From: Pseudomonadota bacterium
Lineage (GTDB): Bacteria > Pseudomonadota > Alphaproteobacteria > Rhizobiales > Hyphomicrobiaceae
Assembly (NCBI GenBank): GCA_023412745.1
Contig: JAEZBZ010000295.1
Coordinates: 1-12,525 of the forward strand
Direction of reading: 5' to 3'
Length of the DNA stretch: 12,525 nucleotides
Shown here: positions 6,621 to 12,525 of the stretch, piece after piece
Layout of the letters: the number at the start of each line of letters is the position of its first letter
How positions within the stretch are numbered: position 1 is the stretch's first letter
Notes under the pieces: generated by a model
Told to the model about the DNA's origin: nothing
Seen by the model: the letters and a program-made list of their open reading frames with translations, nothing else
Database searches by the model: none
Position numbers and translations under genes: made by a program

Positions 6621-7589
6621 TCACTCGGTCTTGATGCCCTTTTCAGCGAAGTACTTGAGTGCGCCAGGGTGGAAGGGAACCCCCGATCGCGACTTCGTCT
6701 GCAACTCCGGCTTCACGTTCAATGCTTCCTTGTGGACCTGGGCGAGATCTTCGCGCTTTTCCAGCAGAAGCTTGGTTAGATTGTAGGCTAGATCTTCCGG
6801 CATGCTGGCGTTCACAGCCATGATGTTCCACACGGTGATGTTCTTGTTGTCGGCATCCATACCCGTGTAGGTCGTTTTCGGAATCGTCGCTTCGGCATAG
6901 AGCGGGCCGTACTTCGCGTTCATCTTCCCTACGAGATCAGCGAAATCGAGCAGCTTCAGCTTGGTGTTCGGCGTCGCACCAAGGTCGGTGACGGCGGCAG
7001 TCGGCAGACCGCCGACCCAGAAGAACGCGTCGATCTTCTTGTCCTTTATGGCGTTGACGCTCTCAGCGACGCCGAGACGCTCCTTCTTGATATCCTTGTC
7101 CGCATCGATGCCGGCCGCTTCGAGGACGCGGTACGCGAACACTTCCGTGGCGCTGCCCGGCGAACCCGTAGAAACGCGCTTGCCCTTCAGATCGGCGATC
7201 GAATTGACGCCCGTTCCATCCACAGTCACGACGTGCATGTGGTTGGGATACATGACTGCGATCGCTTGGATGGGCAGCTTGGAGGGGAACTTGCCCTTGC
7301 CGTTGATGGCATCCCAAGCCGCGTCGACCTGCGACAGGCCCATGTCGCTACGTCCCGCGCCAACCAGCTTCAGGTTGTCGACCGACCCGCCGGTCACCTC
7401 GGCAGTGGCCGTATAGCCCGGCAGTTCCTTACCGATGATGCTGCCAAAGCCACCGCCCAGCGGATAATAGACGCCGCCCGTGCCACCGGTTGCGATTGTC
7501 AGCTGTTTGTTCTGCGCCTGAGCAGCGCCCGCTGCGGCCAGCGCGCCGAATCCGACGGCCACCAAGGTGGTAAATGCCTTGAATTTCAT
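6621..7589 (-). CDS. TAXI family TRAP transporter solute-binding protein
   Basis: This is the extracytoplasmic receptor that captures the substrate for the TRAP permease encoded downstream. The protein has 322 residues, the usual size. A signal peptide covers residues 1-25, with a basic start, a hydrophobic Ala/Gly-rich core and a probable cleavage at AQA/QN. The mature N-terminus carries the TAXI hallmark LTIATGGTGGVYYPLGGGF near 30-48. Two alpha/beta lobes follow, with VNSIADLKGKRVSTGSPGS near 128-146 and the DAFFWVGGLPTAAV segment, typical of the NMT1/TAXI fold. The start at 7589 has GGGAGAGAG 7 bases upstream. Receptor and permease are probably one transcription unit, with receptor expression raised relative to permease by the hairpin between them. 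The ligand is unknown. An alternative name is an immunogenic-protein-like receptor of the same family. Confidence 0.96.
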   Translation of the reverse strand: MKFKAFTTLVAVGFGALAAAGAAQAQNKQLTIATGGTGGVYYPLGGGFGSIIGKELPGYTATAEVTGGSVDNLKLVGAGRSDMGLSQVDAAWDAINGKGKFPSKLPIQAIAVMYPNHMHVVTVDGTGVNSIADLKGKRVSTGSPGSATEVFAYRVLEAAGIDADKDIKKERLGVAESVNAIKDKKIDAFFWVGGLPTAAVTDLGATPNTKLKLLDFADLVGKMNAKYGPLYAEATIPKTTYTGMDADNKNITVWNIMAVNASMPEDLAYNLTKLLLEKREDLAQVHKEALNVKPELQTKSRSGVPFHPGALKYFAEKGIKTE

Positions 7590-7626
7590 GTTGTTGCTCT
7601 CTCCCTATTGCAGTTTTGATCGTTCG

Positions 7627-7677
7627 CGGCTTCTGCAAGCCGTTTATTGGGTCAGCTCTTTAGTGGCGCCACCCAAT
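7627..7677. promoter_or_regulatory. Two inverted repeats in the gap upstream of the TAXI receptor gene
   Basis: CGGCTT (7627-7632) pairs with AAGCCG (7637-7642) across CTGC. ATTGGGT (7646-7652) is mirrored by ACCCAAT (7671-7677), which enclose the palindrome GTGGCGCCAC (7663-7672). The outer repeat overlaps the stop codon of the quinone reductase gene. Neither repeat has a T-tract on the minus strand, so operator sites for the transporter fit better than a terminator. I cannot assign promoter boxes in this 87-base gap. Confidence 0.35.
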
Positions 7678-8651
7678 CATGGTTTGACGACGACCTTGCC
7701 AGTTACTTTGCGCTGATCGAGCAATGTGATGGCAGCCGCCGTTTCCGCGAGCGGGAACACGGCGTAAGTGTGCGGCCTCAATTCTCCGGCGGCAACCCAA
7801 TTCAGCACGGAAACGATATTAGTCTTATGACTATCAGGGTCACGCGCCATCGCCCCGCCGAGGTTGACCCCGACCATATCGCATCCCTTCAGCAGCAGAA
7901 GGTTCAGGGGAATCTTGGGGATCGCGCCAGCAGCAAACCCGACGACCAGAAACCGGCCATTCCATGCCATGGATCGCAGCGCCGGCTCCGCATAGTCGCC
8001 TCCAACGCAATCATAGATGACGTCGACACCGCGGCCGTCCGTCAGATCCCGCAAACCCTGTTTCAGATCCGTCGTGGTGTAATTCAGCAAGAGATCGGCG
8101 CCGTGCTGCCGGCAGACTTCCAGTTTCTCGGCCGAAGATGCCGCCGCGATGACCTTCGCGCCCAGCAGCTTGGCAATTTCGACCGCTGCGAGGCCAGCGC
8201 CGCCGGACGCACCCAGCACCGCAACTGTTTCCCGGGGCTGCAGGCGGCCGCGCTCCTTCAATCCGTGCATGGCCGTGCCGTAGGTGATGCTGAGACCCGC
8301 CGCGACCTCATCGGACACACCATCGGGCACACGCAGGAGATCCTTGGCACGCACGATCGCTAGCTCTCTGGCGCCGCCCCAGCCGATGTCGGCGCAAACC
8401 CGCTCGCCAACCCGGAAGCCGGTCACGTCCGGTCCCAGCGCCTCGATCACACCGGAGATTTCGGCGCCCGGAGAAAACGGCAGGTCCGGCTTGCGCTGGT
8501 ATTTGCCGCGCGTGATGAGCGTATCGAGAAAATTGAAAGCAACTGCTTTGACCCTGACGCAAACCTCGCCAGAACCGGGCCGCGGATCCGGCATCTCCTC
8601 GATTACGATGGCCTCCGGCCCGTCTAGGGTCTTGCATAGGGCAGCTTTCAT
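7677..8651 (-). CDS. NADPH:quinone oxidoreductase-like, zinc-free MDR family protein
   Basis: This medium-chain dehydrogenase/reductase of 324 residues is likely to reduce quinones or other electrophilic carbonyls with NADPH in the cytoplasm. The N-terminal GroES-like domain shows AFNFLDTLITRGKY near 38-51 and PFSPGAEISGVIEALG near 58-73; the family-typical N and D are in NFLD. The zinc-binding cysteines and histidines of alcohol dehydrogenases are absent. The Rossmann domain has VLGASGGAGLAAVEIAKLLG at about 145-164, followed by DVIYDCVGG. The ATG at 8651 was chosen because a perfect AGGAGG lies 6 bases upstream; a frame extension to 8690 adds only a Pro/Arg-rich stretch. The gene is 87 bases upstream of the TAXI receptor on the same strand, so co-transcription is possible. 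It is divergent from the RNA methyltransferase gene. The true substrate is not known; some members are acrylyl-CoA or crotonyl-CoA reductases. Confidence 0.93.
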   Translation of the reverse strand: MKAALCKTLDGPEAIVIEEMPDPRPGSGEVCVRVKAVAFNFLDTLITRGKYQRKPDLPFSPGAEISGVIEALGPDVTGFRVGERVCADIGWGGARELAIVRAKDLLRVPDGVSDEVAAGLSITYGTAMHGLKERGRLQPRETVAVLGASGGAGLAAVEIAKLLGAKVIAAASSAEKLEVCRQHGADLLLNYTTTDLKQGLRDLTDGRGVDVIYDCVGGDYAEPALRSMAWNGRFLVVGFAAGAIPKIPLNLLLLKGCDMVGVNLGGAMARDPDSHKTNIVSVLNWVAAGELRPHTYAVFPLAETAAAITLLDQRKVTGKVVVKP

Positions 8652-8657
8652 GTGAGA

Positions 8658-8663
8658 CCTCCT
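8658..8663 (-). promoter_or_regulatory. Shine-Dalgarno site of the quinone reductase-like gene
   Basis: AGGAGG on the minus strand is 6 bases before ATG 8651 and fixes this start over the longer frame from 8690. Confidence 0.85.
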
Positions 8664-8767
8664 GTGCGGCGGGCGAGGTGACGGTGGCACGGGCAGAACC
8701 TAGGCGCTATCCCGCACCGGGCCAGCATCCGAGACGAACCAACACTTGAACTAGCGCGCAAAACGGT

Positions 8768-9313
8768 ATGAGCCAACAAACACCTTCCGATCAGGCAGCC
8801 ATGACAGGCGCAGTTCCTCGCGCACGCGGATACTTCGCGATCGGCGCCGAGCGCATGTCCAAGGCGCTCAATCTCGGCAACCTGATGCGATCCGCGCACG
8901 GGTTCGGGGCCAGCTTCACGTTTACGGTCGGTGCGACCTATCAGGCGCTGGAAGCGCGCGCCGACACCTCGAAAGGCCAGTGGCATCTGCCGCACTACAA
9001 TTGGGGCACGCTCGACGATATGCAGCTCCCGCAAGGTTGCAAGCTGGTCGGCGTGGAATTGACTGCAGATGCCATTGATCTGCCAAGCTTCCATCATCCA
9101 CTGCGCGCCGCCTATGTGCTGGGGCCTGAACGCGGCTCCCTGTCCGATCCGCTTCTAGCGCGCTGCGACTATGTCGTGAAAATTCCGACATCCTTCTGCA
9201 TCAACGTGGCCATGGCCGGCGCGATCGTGATGTACGACCGCGTCAAAACACTTGCTCCGTTTGCTGAGCGCCCTATTGGCGGCAATGTGAATCGCGCATC
9301 ACGTTCAGATTGA
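8768..9313 (+). CDS. SpoU-class (TrmH family) RNA methyltransferase
   Basis: This 181-residue SPOUT enzyme would transfer a methyl group from S-adenosylmethionine to a ribose 2'-OH in tRNA or rRNA. The three SpoU motifs are visible: motif 1 NLGNLMRSAHGFG at 35-47 with the key N and R, motif 2 VLGPERGSLS at 117-126, and motif 3 KIPTSFCINVAMAGAIVMYD at 138-157, which forms the AdoMet-binding knot. It has no N-terminal substrate-binding domain and is a minimal catalytic unit, longer than TrmL but shorter than TrmH, so the target base cannot be named. The start is uncertain. ATG 8768 has no Shine-Dalgarno, while ATG 8801 (11 residues shorter) has AGG a few bases upstream. It is divergent from the quinone reductase gene across a 116-base gap in which I see no clear promoter. 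Confidence 0.93.
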   Translation: MSQQTPSDQAAMTGAVPRARGYFAIGAERMSKALNLGNLMRSAHGFGASFTFTVGATYQALEARADTSKGQWHLPHYNWGTLDDMQLPQGCKLVGVELTADAIDLPSFHHPLRAAYVLGPERGSLSDPLLARCDYVVKIPTSFCINVAMAGAIVMYDRVKTLAPFAERPIGGNVNRASRSD

Positions 9314-9337
9314 ACGCGGTTTCCACAGGCAGCCTAC

Positions 9338-9367
9338 GTGACACCAGGGCCGATCAGCCTCTATATG
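9338..9367 (+). promoter_or_regulatory. Possible sigma-70-type promoter for the IalB-family gene
   Basis: GTGACA (9338-9343) and TATATG (9362-9367) are separated by 18 bases and lie 43 bases before ATG 9411. Both boxes are imperfect. It is the only reasonable pair in the 97-base gap after the methyltransferase gene. This is a pattern match only. Confidence 0.25.
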
Positions 9368-9410
9368 CTGGGTAAGGCCGCTACACGCCGCGGTCGCTAC
9401 GTGAGGTGCA

Positions 9411-9914
9411 ATGCGCTCGAAGGTTTATATCGCTGCTGCCCTGATGTTGGCTGCTGGAAGCGGATCCGCTTTTGCGCAGACGAAACTGGTGGGCACGCAC
9501 AATAGCTGGTCGTTCTATTCGCACGAGGAAGGCTCGACGCGGCTTTGCTTTGCGGTCGGCGCCCCGCAAAGCACGGAGCCGGCAGGCGCGCGCAGGGACG
9601 CGGTCTTCTTCTACGTTTCGGCGTGGCCGCGCGATGGCGTGCGGTCGGAAATCAGCGTGAAAATCGGCTATCCGTTCCGCAAGGGCTCGGAAGCAACGGT
9701 CACGATCGGCAACGAGTCATTCAAGCTGTTCACCCAGGAAGAGCGCGCCTTCGTCAACGATCCCTTTGAAGAGCTGAAGCTGATCGAAGCGATGAAGAAG
9801 GGCAGCACGATGGTCGTGCAAGGACAGTCCGAACGCGGCACGACCACCAAGGACACCTATTCGCTGGCTGGCATGACCCGGGCCATGCAGTCGCTCACAG
9901 CCGGTTGCAATTGA
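9411..9914 (+). CDS. Invasion-associated locus B (IalB) family protein, secreted
   Basis: The protein has 167 residues, the usual size. A signal peptide covers residues 1-22, with probable cleavage at AFA/QT, so the mature protein is periplasmic or outer-surface. After cleavage, WSFYSH opens the domain, followed by RLCFAVG (Cys 46) and the strand-rich segment VFFYVSAWPRDGVRSEISV. The domain goes on through IGYPFRKGS, FKLFTQEERAFVND and YSLAGMTRAMQSLTAGC, with Cys 166 next to the end. Cys 46 and Cys 166 may form a disulfide. IalB was named from Bartonella, where it aids entry into red cells. The family is widespread in free-living alphaproteobacteria, so this copy need not be a virulence factor. 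The start has GAGG 4 bases upstream. Its stop is only 4 bases from that of the convergent Smr gene. Confidence 0.9.
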   Translation: MRSKVYIAAALMLAAGSGSAFAQTKLVGTHNSWSFYSHEEGSTRLCFAVGAPQSTEPAGARRDAVFFYVSAWPRDGVRSEISVKIGYPFRKGSEATVTIGNESFKLFTQEERAFVNDPFEELKLIEAMKKGSTMVVQGQSERGTTTKDTYSLAGMTRAMQSLTAGCN

Positions 9915-9918
9915 AGCA

Positions 9919-10569
9919 TCACTCCGCCGACGCGCGGAACGGGCTGCGCAATTGGATATAAAGCGCTCCGTCTCCGCCGTGTCGCGCATGCGCCGTCGTG
10001 AAGCTGACGACGACCGCACGCAGATCGGGCTCGGCCAGCCACAAAGGCACGTGGCGTTTCAGCACGCCGCGATCGCGCCGGTCATCCAATTCAAAGGGTC
10101 TATCGCGCAGATCCGCTGTCGCGCCTTTGCCGGTAATGACAAGCAGGTTGCGCTTGCCCTGGCCATGGCAACGCATGATGAAGCCTCGCAGCGCGGCGTG
10201 GGCCTCGGCGGCGCGCATACCGTGCAGATCGATGCGCGCTTCGATCTCGATACGGCCGCCGGCGATCCGTTTGGCTTTGCGGCGATCGAAGTCTGCGATC
10301 GGCGGCGGCGACTTGACTTGGGCGCGTCTCCGCGCAGTCGATGGGGGCGCTTCCGGTGATTTGGCGGCAGCGTCATTCAAGGGAGCACGTGCGGGTTTGC
10401 CAGGCGGTGGCGGGCCGGCTCCGACGCCTTCCGGTACATCTGCTTTCGGCGTAATCCGGCCCTTCAACCGTACCGGCTGCAGGGTCTCCACCACAGTGGC
10501 CCACACCATGTGATCCTCCTCGCTCAGGAGTGACCGAGGTTTACTCGGCGGTTTGCGCAACCTGCTCAT
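9919..10569 (-). CDS. Smr domain protein
   Basis: From ATG 10569 the protein has 216 residues. The N-terminal half (about 1-105) is basic, with a Pro/Ala-rich low-complexity stretch at 44-92. The Smr domain follows: IDLHGMRAAEAHAAL near 113-127 carries the family LDLHG-like motif, LLVITGKGA is near 142-150, and HARHGGDGALYIQL (194-207) gives the conserved HGGxG-type end. Smr domains are nuclease or nucleic-acid-binding modules found in MutS2 and in small stand-alone proteins. In proteobacterial stand-alone forms the role is unclear; SmrB cleaves mRNA at collided ribosomes in E. coli, but orthology is not shown here. The start lies 4 bases after the mltA stop and has no strong Shine-Dalgarno, so translational coupling is likely. 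A frame extending to 10656 would overlap mltA and is less likely. Confidence 0.92.
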   Translation of the reverse strand: MSRLRKPPSKPRSLLSEEDHMVWATVVETLQPVRLKGRITPKADVPEGVGAGPPPPGKPARAPLNDAAAKSPEAPPSTARRRAQVKSPPPIADFDRRKAKRIAGGRIEIEARIDLHGMRAAEAHAALRGFIMRCHGQGKRNLLVITGKGATADLRDRPFELDDRRDRGVLKRHVPLWLAEPDLRAVVVSFTTAHARHGGDGALYIQLRSPFRASAE

Positions 10570-10573
10570 CGCA

Positions 10574-11680
10574 TCAAATCCGAGAGGTAACGGATTTCGG
10601 CAGCAGCGCGAAGAAGTTGCCCGGATGCTTGGTGATCCCGGCCTGCCGTCCGGCATCGTCGCCGCTGCCGTAATAGATATCGCCGCGCTCCGGGCCCTTG
10701 ATCGCCGAGCCCACGTCGTGCGCGATCATCAGGCGCTGGAAGCAAGCCTCGCCGAACGCATGAACGAGCGTTGGGGCGACGACATAGATCGGCGTCCCCA
10801 GCGCATGAAAGGCGGGATCGACCGCCAGACTGCGACCTGGAATGAGCGGAATACCGTGAACACCTTTTGCGGATTCCGCCTCGGTCCCCTCCAGCGTGCG
10901 AAAGAAGACGTAGGATTTGTTCTGCCACATGACCTTCCGCCCCCGCGCGGGATCCGCACGCAGCCAAGCGGCCAGCGACTCCAGCGTAACATCCTGCAGG
11001 CTGAGAGCGCCGGTATCGACGAGATAGCGACCGATAGATGTGTAGGGGTGCCCGTTCTTGCCGGCATAGGTGACGCGCACCAGCGCGCCATCCGGCAGCC
11101 GGATGCGGCCCGAGCCCTGTACCTGCATGAAGAACGCATCGACCGGATCGGCGAGATAGAAAAGCTCCAGTCCCTGGCCGGCCAGGGCGCCGGACTCGAT
11201 CTGCTCTCGGGTTGCATAAGGTTCGGTGCCTGTCGCCGTGCGCCGGGCGTGGGTCAGCGCCATCCCGGCCGTGGCGCGGGCGGCTTCATCGACCAAGTTT
11301 ACGAGATCCGGTGGCCGGGCGTAGATCGGCACCTGAAATGCCCCTTCGCGGGTGCGCGAGCCGTCGAATAGCGGCTCGTAGTAGCCGGTCAGCAGACCCT
11401 CCGGCCGGCCGTGCACGATCTTGTGCGGCGTGAAATGGTTTTCGAAGAAAGCCCGTGCGGTCGTAGCGTCCGAAGCATCCACTGCGTTGGCCGCCGCACA
11501 GACCGCGCGGAGCGGTGGCGCAAACAGCTTGCTGGAAAGTGCCGCGTTCAACTGAGCGACATCGGCAAGACGCGCGCACGAACTGACAAAAGCCTGCAAA
11601 GCAGCCGCGTGATCATCATCCGACCAACCGGGAAGATCGGCGAAACTCACGGGCAGCAATGTCGTCGACGGCTCGCTCAT
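10574..11680 (-). CDS. mltA: MltA family membrane-bound-type lytic murein transglycosylase, no signal peptide visible
   Basis: This peptidoglycan lytic transglycosylase cleaves the MurNAc-GlcNAc bond with formation of 1,6-anhydro-MurNAc. Counting from the TTG at 11686 (370 residues), the MltA domain shows GLLTGYYEPLFDGS at 97-110 and MQVQGSGRIRLPDG at 187-200. The C-terminal 3D domain has IAHDVGSAIKG at 321-331, GDIYYGSGDDAG at 335-346 and its conserved Asp residues 324, 336 and 343/344. Asp 324 aligns by motif with the region of the E. coli catalytic Asp. Unusually, neither ATG 11680 nor TTG 11686 gives a signal peptide or lipobox, and the in-frame sequence upstream into the Tim44 gene also lacks one. 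ATG 11680 was taken for its better start codon; no clear ribosome site favours either. The Tim44-domain gene ends 59 bases upstream, and the Smr gene follows after 4 bases. Confidence 0.93.
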   Translation of the reverse strand: MSEPSTTLLPVSFADLPGWSDDDHAAALQAFVSSCARLADVAQLNAALSSKLFAPPLRAVCAAANAVDASDATTARAFFENHFTPHKIVHGRPEGLLTGYYEPLFDGSRTREGAFQVPIYARPPDLVNLVDEAARATAGMALTHARRTATGTEPYATREQIESGALAGQGLELFYLADPVDAFFMQVQGSGRIRLPDGALVRVTYAGKNGHPYTSIGRYLVDTGALSLQDVTLESLAAWLRADPARGRKVMWQNKSYVFFRTLEGTEAESAKGVHGIPLIPGRSLAVDPAFHALGTPIYVVAPTLVHAFGEACFQRLMIAHDVGSAIKGPERGDIYYGSGDDAGRQAGITKHPGNFFALLPKSVTSRI

Positions 11681-11739
11681 ATGCAACTGGTCCGCGGCAT
11701 CGGTGCGGTCTCCCAGCGGGACCCGTTGCGTGGCGCCGA

Positions 11740-12477
11740 TCAGTTCGGCGCCTGAGTGGCGATCAGCCTCCAGTTCGGGTCACGCGAAGATGTATCGCGC
11801 GCGAACGTCCATATATCGGTGACCTCGCGAATGCGCTGCGGATCACCGGACACCACTTCTCCGGAGGCATCGCGCGTTGCCGAGATGAGTTGGCTGACGA
11901 ATTTCACCACCACCTGGGCCATGCGGCCGCGCTGCTCGGCTTCGATCAGGTCAGCGCTATTGATGCCGACAAAGCTCTGGTCGATCTGCTCGCCGCGGCT
12001 CTCACGATCGCTGATGGCGCTGGCGAACCCGTCGAAGACCTCCTTGCTCAAGAGATCCTTGAGCATCTTGCGGTTGCCCTCGGCAAATGCCGTCACGATC
12101 ATTTCATAGGCTTGCTTGGCGCCACCGAGGAACTGTTCGGGATCAAACGACGGATCGGCCTTGGCGATGCTGAGCAGCGCCTGCTCCAGCATGCTGTTAC
12201 CCTTGGCGAAGCCCTTGACCCGGCTTTCCGCACTGGCGACCGCCGTCTGGGTATCCTGTCCGATCGGGCCCGGCTCGCGATCCCGACGCGGCAGGGTAAC
12301 GACCTTGTCCTTGGCCGCCGCGGCCCGATCACGGGCCTCTTGCTGCGCACGAACCTGTCGCTCGTAGCGCGCTTCCTCATCGCCGGTCCGCCGTCCCAAC
12401 ACGCTGCGCAATTTAAATATGACGAAAACTGCGACAATCAGGAACAGAAGCGTAATGACGTCTATTCTGCCATCCAT
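11740..12477 (-). CDS. Tim44/TimA-domain inner-membrane protein
   Basis: The protein has 245 residues. One transmembrane segment at about 6-22 is followed by a charged, Arg/Gln/Ala-rich probable coiled coil at about 30-60 and a linker. The Tim44-like domain covers about 95-243, with the AYEMIVTAFAEGNRKMLKDLLSKEVFDGF segment near 123-151 and a C-terminal DIWTFARDTSSRDPNWRLIAT ending (both described here by their ends). This is the architecture of alphaproteobacterial TimA, a relative of the C-terminal domain of the mitochondrial import protein Tim44; its bacterial job is not settled. The large domain probably faces the periplasm or cytoplasm depending on the orientation of the anchor. GGAAAG lies 9 bases before the ATG at 12477. 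It heads a minus-strand unit with mltA and the Smr gene. The 48 bases beyond its start hold only part of its upstream region, and I see no promoter boxes there. Confidence 0.92.
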   Translation of the reverse strand: MDGRIDVITLLFLIVAVFVIFKLRSVLGRRTGDEEARYERQVRAQQEARDRAAAAKDKVVTLPRRDREPGPIGQDTQTAVASAESRVKGFAKGNSMLEQALLSIAKADPSFDPEQFLGGAKQAYEMIVTAFAEGNRKMLKDLLSKEVFDGFASAISDRESRGEQIDQSFVGINSADLIEAEQRGRMAQVVVKFVSQLISATRDASGEVVSGDPQRIREVTDIWTFARDTSSRDPNWRLIATQAPN

Positions 12478-12525
12478 CGTGAACTGCTTTCCGTGGCGAG
12501 GACCGGTGACAACATGATGTATGAT

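Noticed and set aside
9334..9404. Direct repeat CTACGTGA at 9334-9341 and 9397-9404, 63 bases apart, before the IalB-family gene
   Set aside because: An eight-base repeat is not rare at this scale, and the second copy overlaps the ribosome-site region. Conservation data would be needed to treat it as an operator.
10553..11371. Plus-strand open frame of 272 codons over mltA
   Set aside because: It lies antisense to a well-supported MltA gene with complete catalytic motifs, and its product has no family features.
12478..12525. ATG ATG at 12514 near the right edge as the start of a divergent gene
   Set aside because: Only four codons are visible, the nearest GAGG is too far upstream, and nothing identifies a product.
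1..12525. Mobile elements, prophage, CRISPR arrays, toxin-antitoxin pairs, tRNA or rRNA genes
   Set aside because: No transposase or integrase motifs, no long terminal inverted repeats or regularly spaced repeats, and no tRNA-like folds were seen. The genes are ordinary chromosomal families with similar base use.

Overview
This is a compact, high-GC stretch of bacterial chromosome. It most likely comes from an alphaproteobacterium of the order Hyphomicrobiales (Rhizobiales). The DUF2865 protein, the IalB-family protein and the order Tim44-domain protein, MltA, Smr protein all point that way. I cannot name a genus. There is no sign of a mobile element, prophage, CRISPR array, tRNA or rRNA. Every gap between genes is shorter than about 160 bases.

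Left block (1-2071): the C-terminal end of an RNA 2',3'-cyclic phosphodiesterase (ThpR family) enters from the left edge and runs convergently into a low-molecular-weight protein tyrosine phosphatase. A short divergent gap carrying a bulged hairpin separates the phosphatase from a pterin-4a-carbinolamine dehydratase (phhB). A membrane-anchored DUF2865 protein of unknown function follows on the minus strand.

Middle block (2198-8651): a short-chain dehydrogenase of the 3-hydroxyacyl-CoA dehydrogenase type II kind is divergent from a low-specificity L-threonine aldolase. A perfect 14-bp palindrome lies in their shared promoter gap. Next, on the minus strand, is a two-gene TAXI-type TRAP uptake system: a secreted solute receptor and, downstream of it, a fused 4TM/12TM permease. 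An 11-bp GAAA-capped hairpin lies between receptor and permease, and a 10-bp hairpin terminator closes the unit. A zinc-free NADPH:quinone reductase-like gene lies directly upstream of the receptor on the same strand.

Right block (8768-12477): a stand-alone SpoU-class RNA methyltransferase and a secreted IalB-family protein are on the plus strand. They converge on a minus-strand unit transcribed from the right edge: a Tim44-domain membrane protein, then MltA lytic transglycosylase, then an Smr-domain protein. The last two genes are only 4 bases apart.

No new multi-gene system is evident. The points worth a second look are small: the palindrome, the hairpins, a recurrent ATTGGGT motif in gaps, an MltA without a visible export signal, and the uncharacterised six-cysteine DUF2865 protein. 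Start codons were chosen from Shine-Dalgarno spacing and differ from the longest reading frame for several genes.
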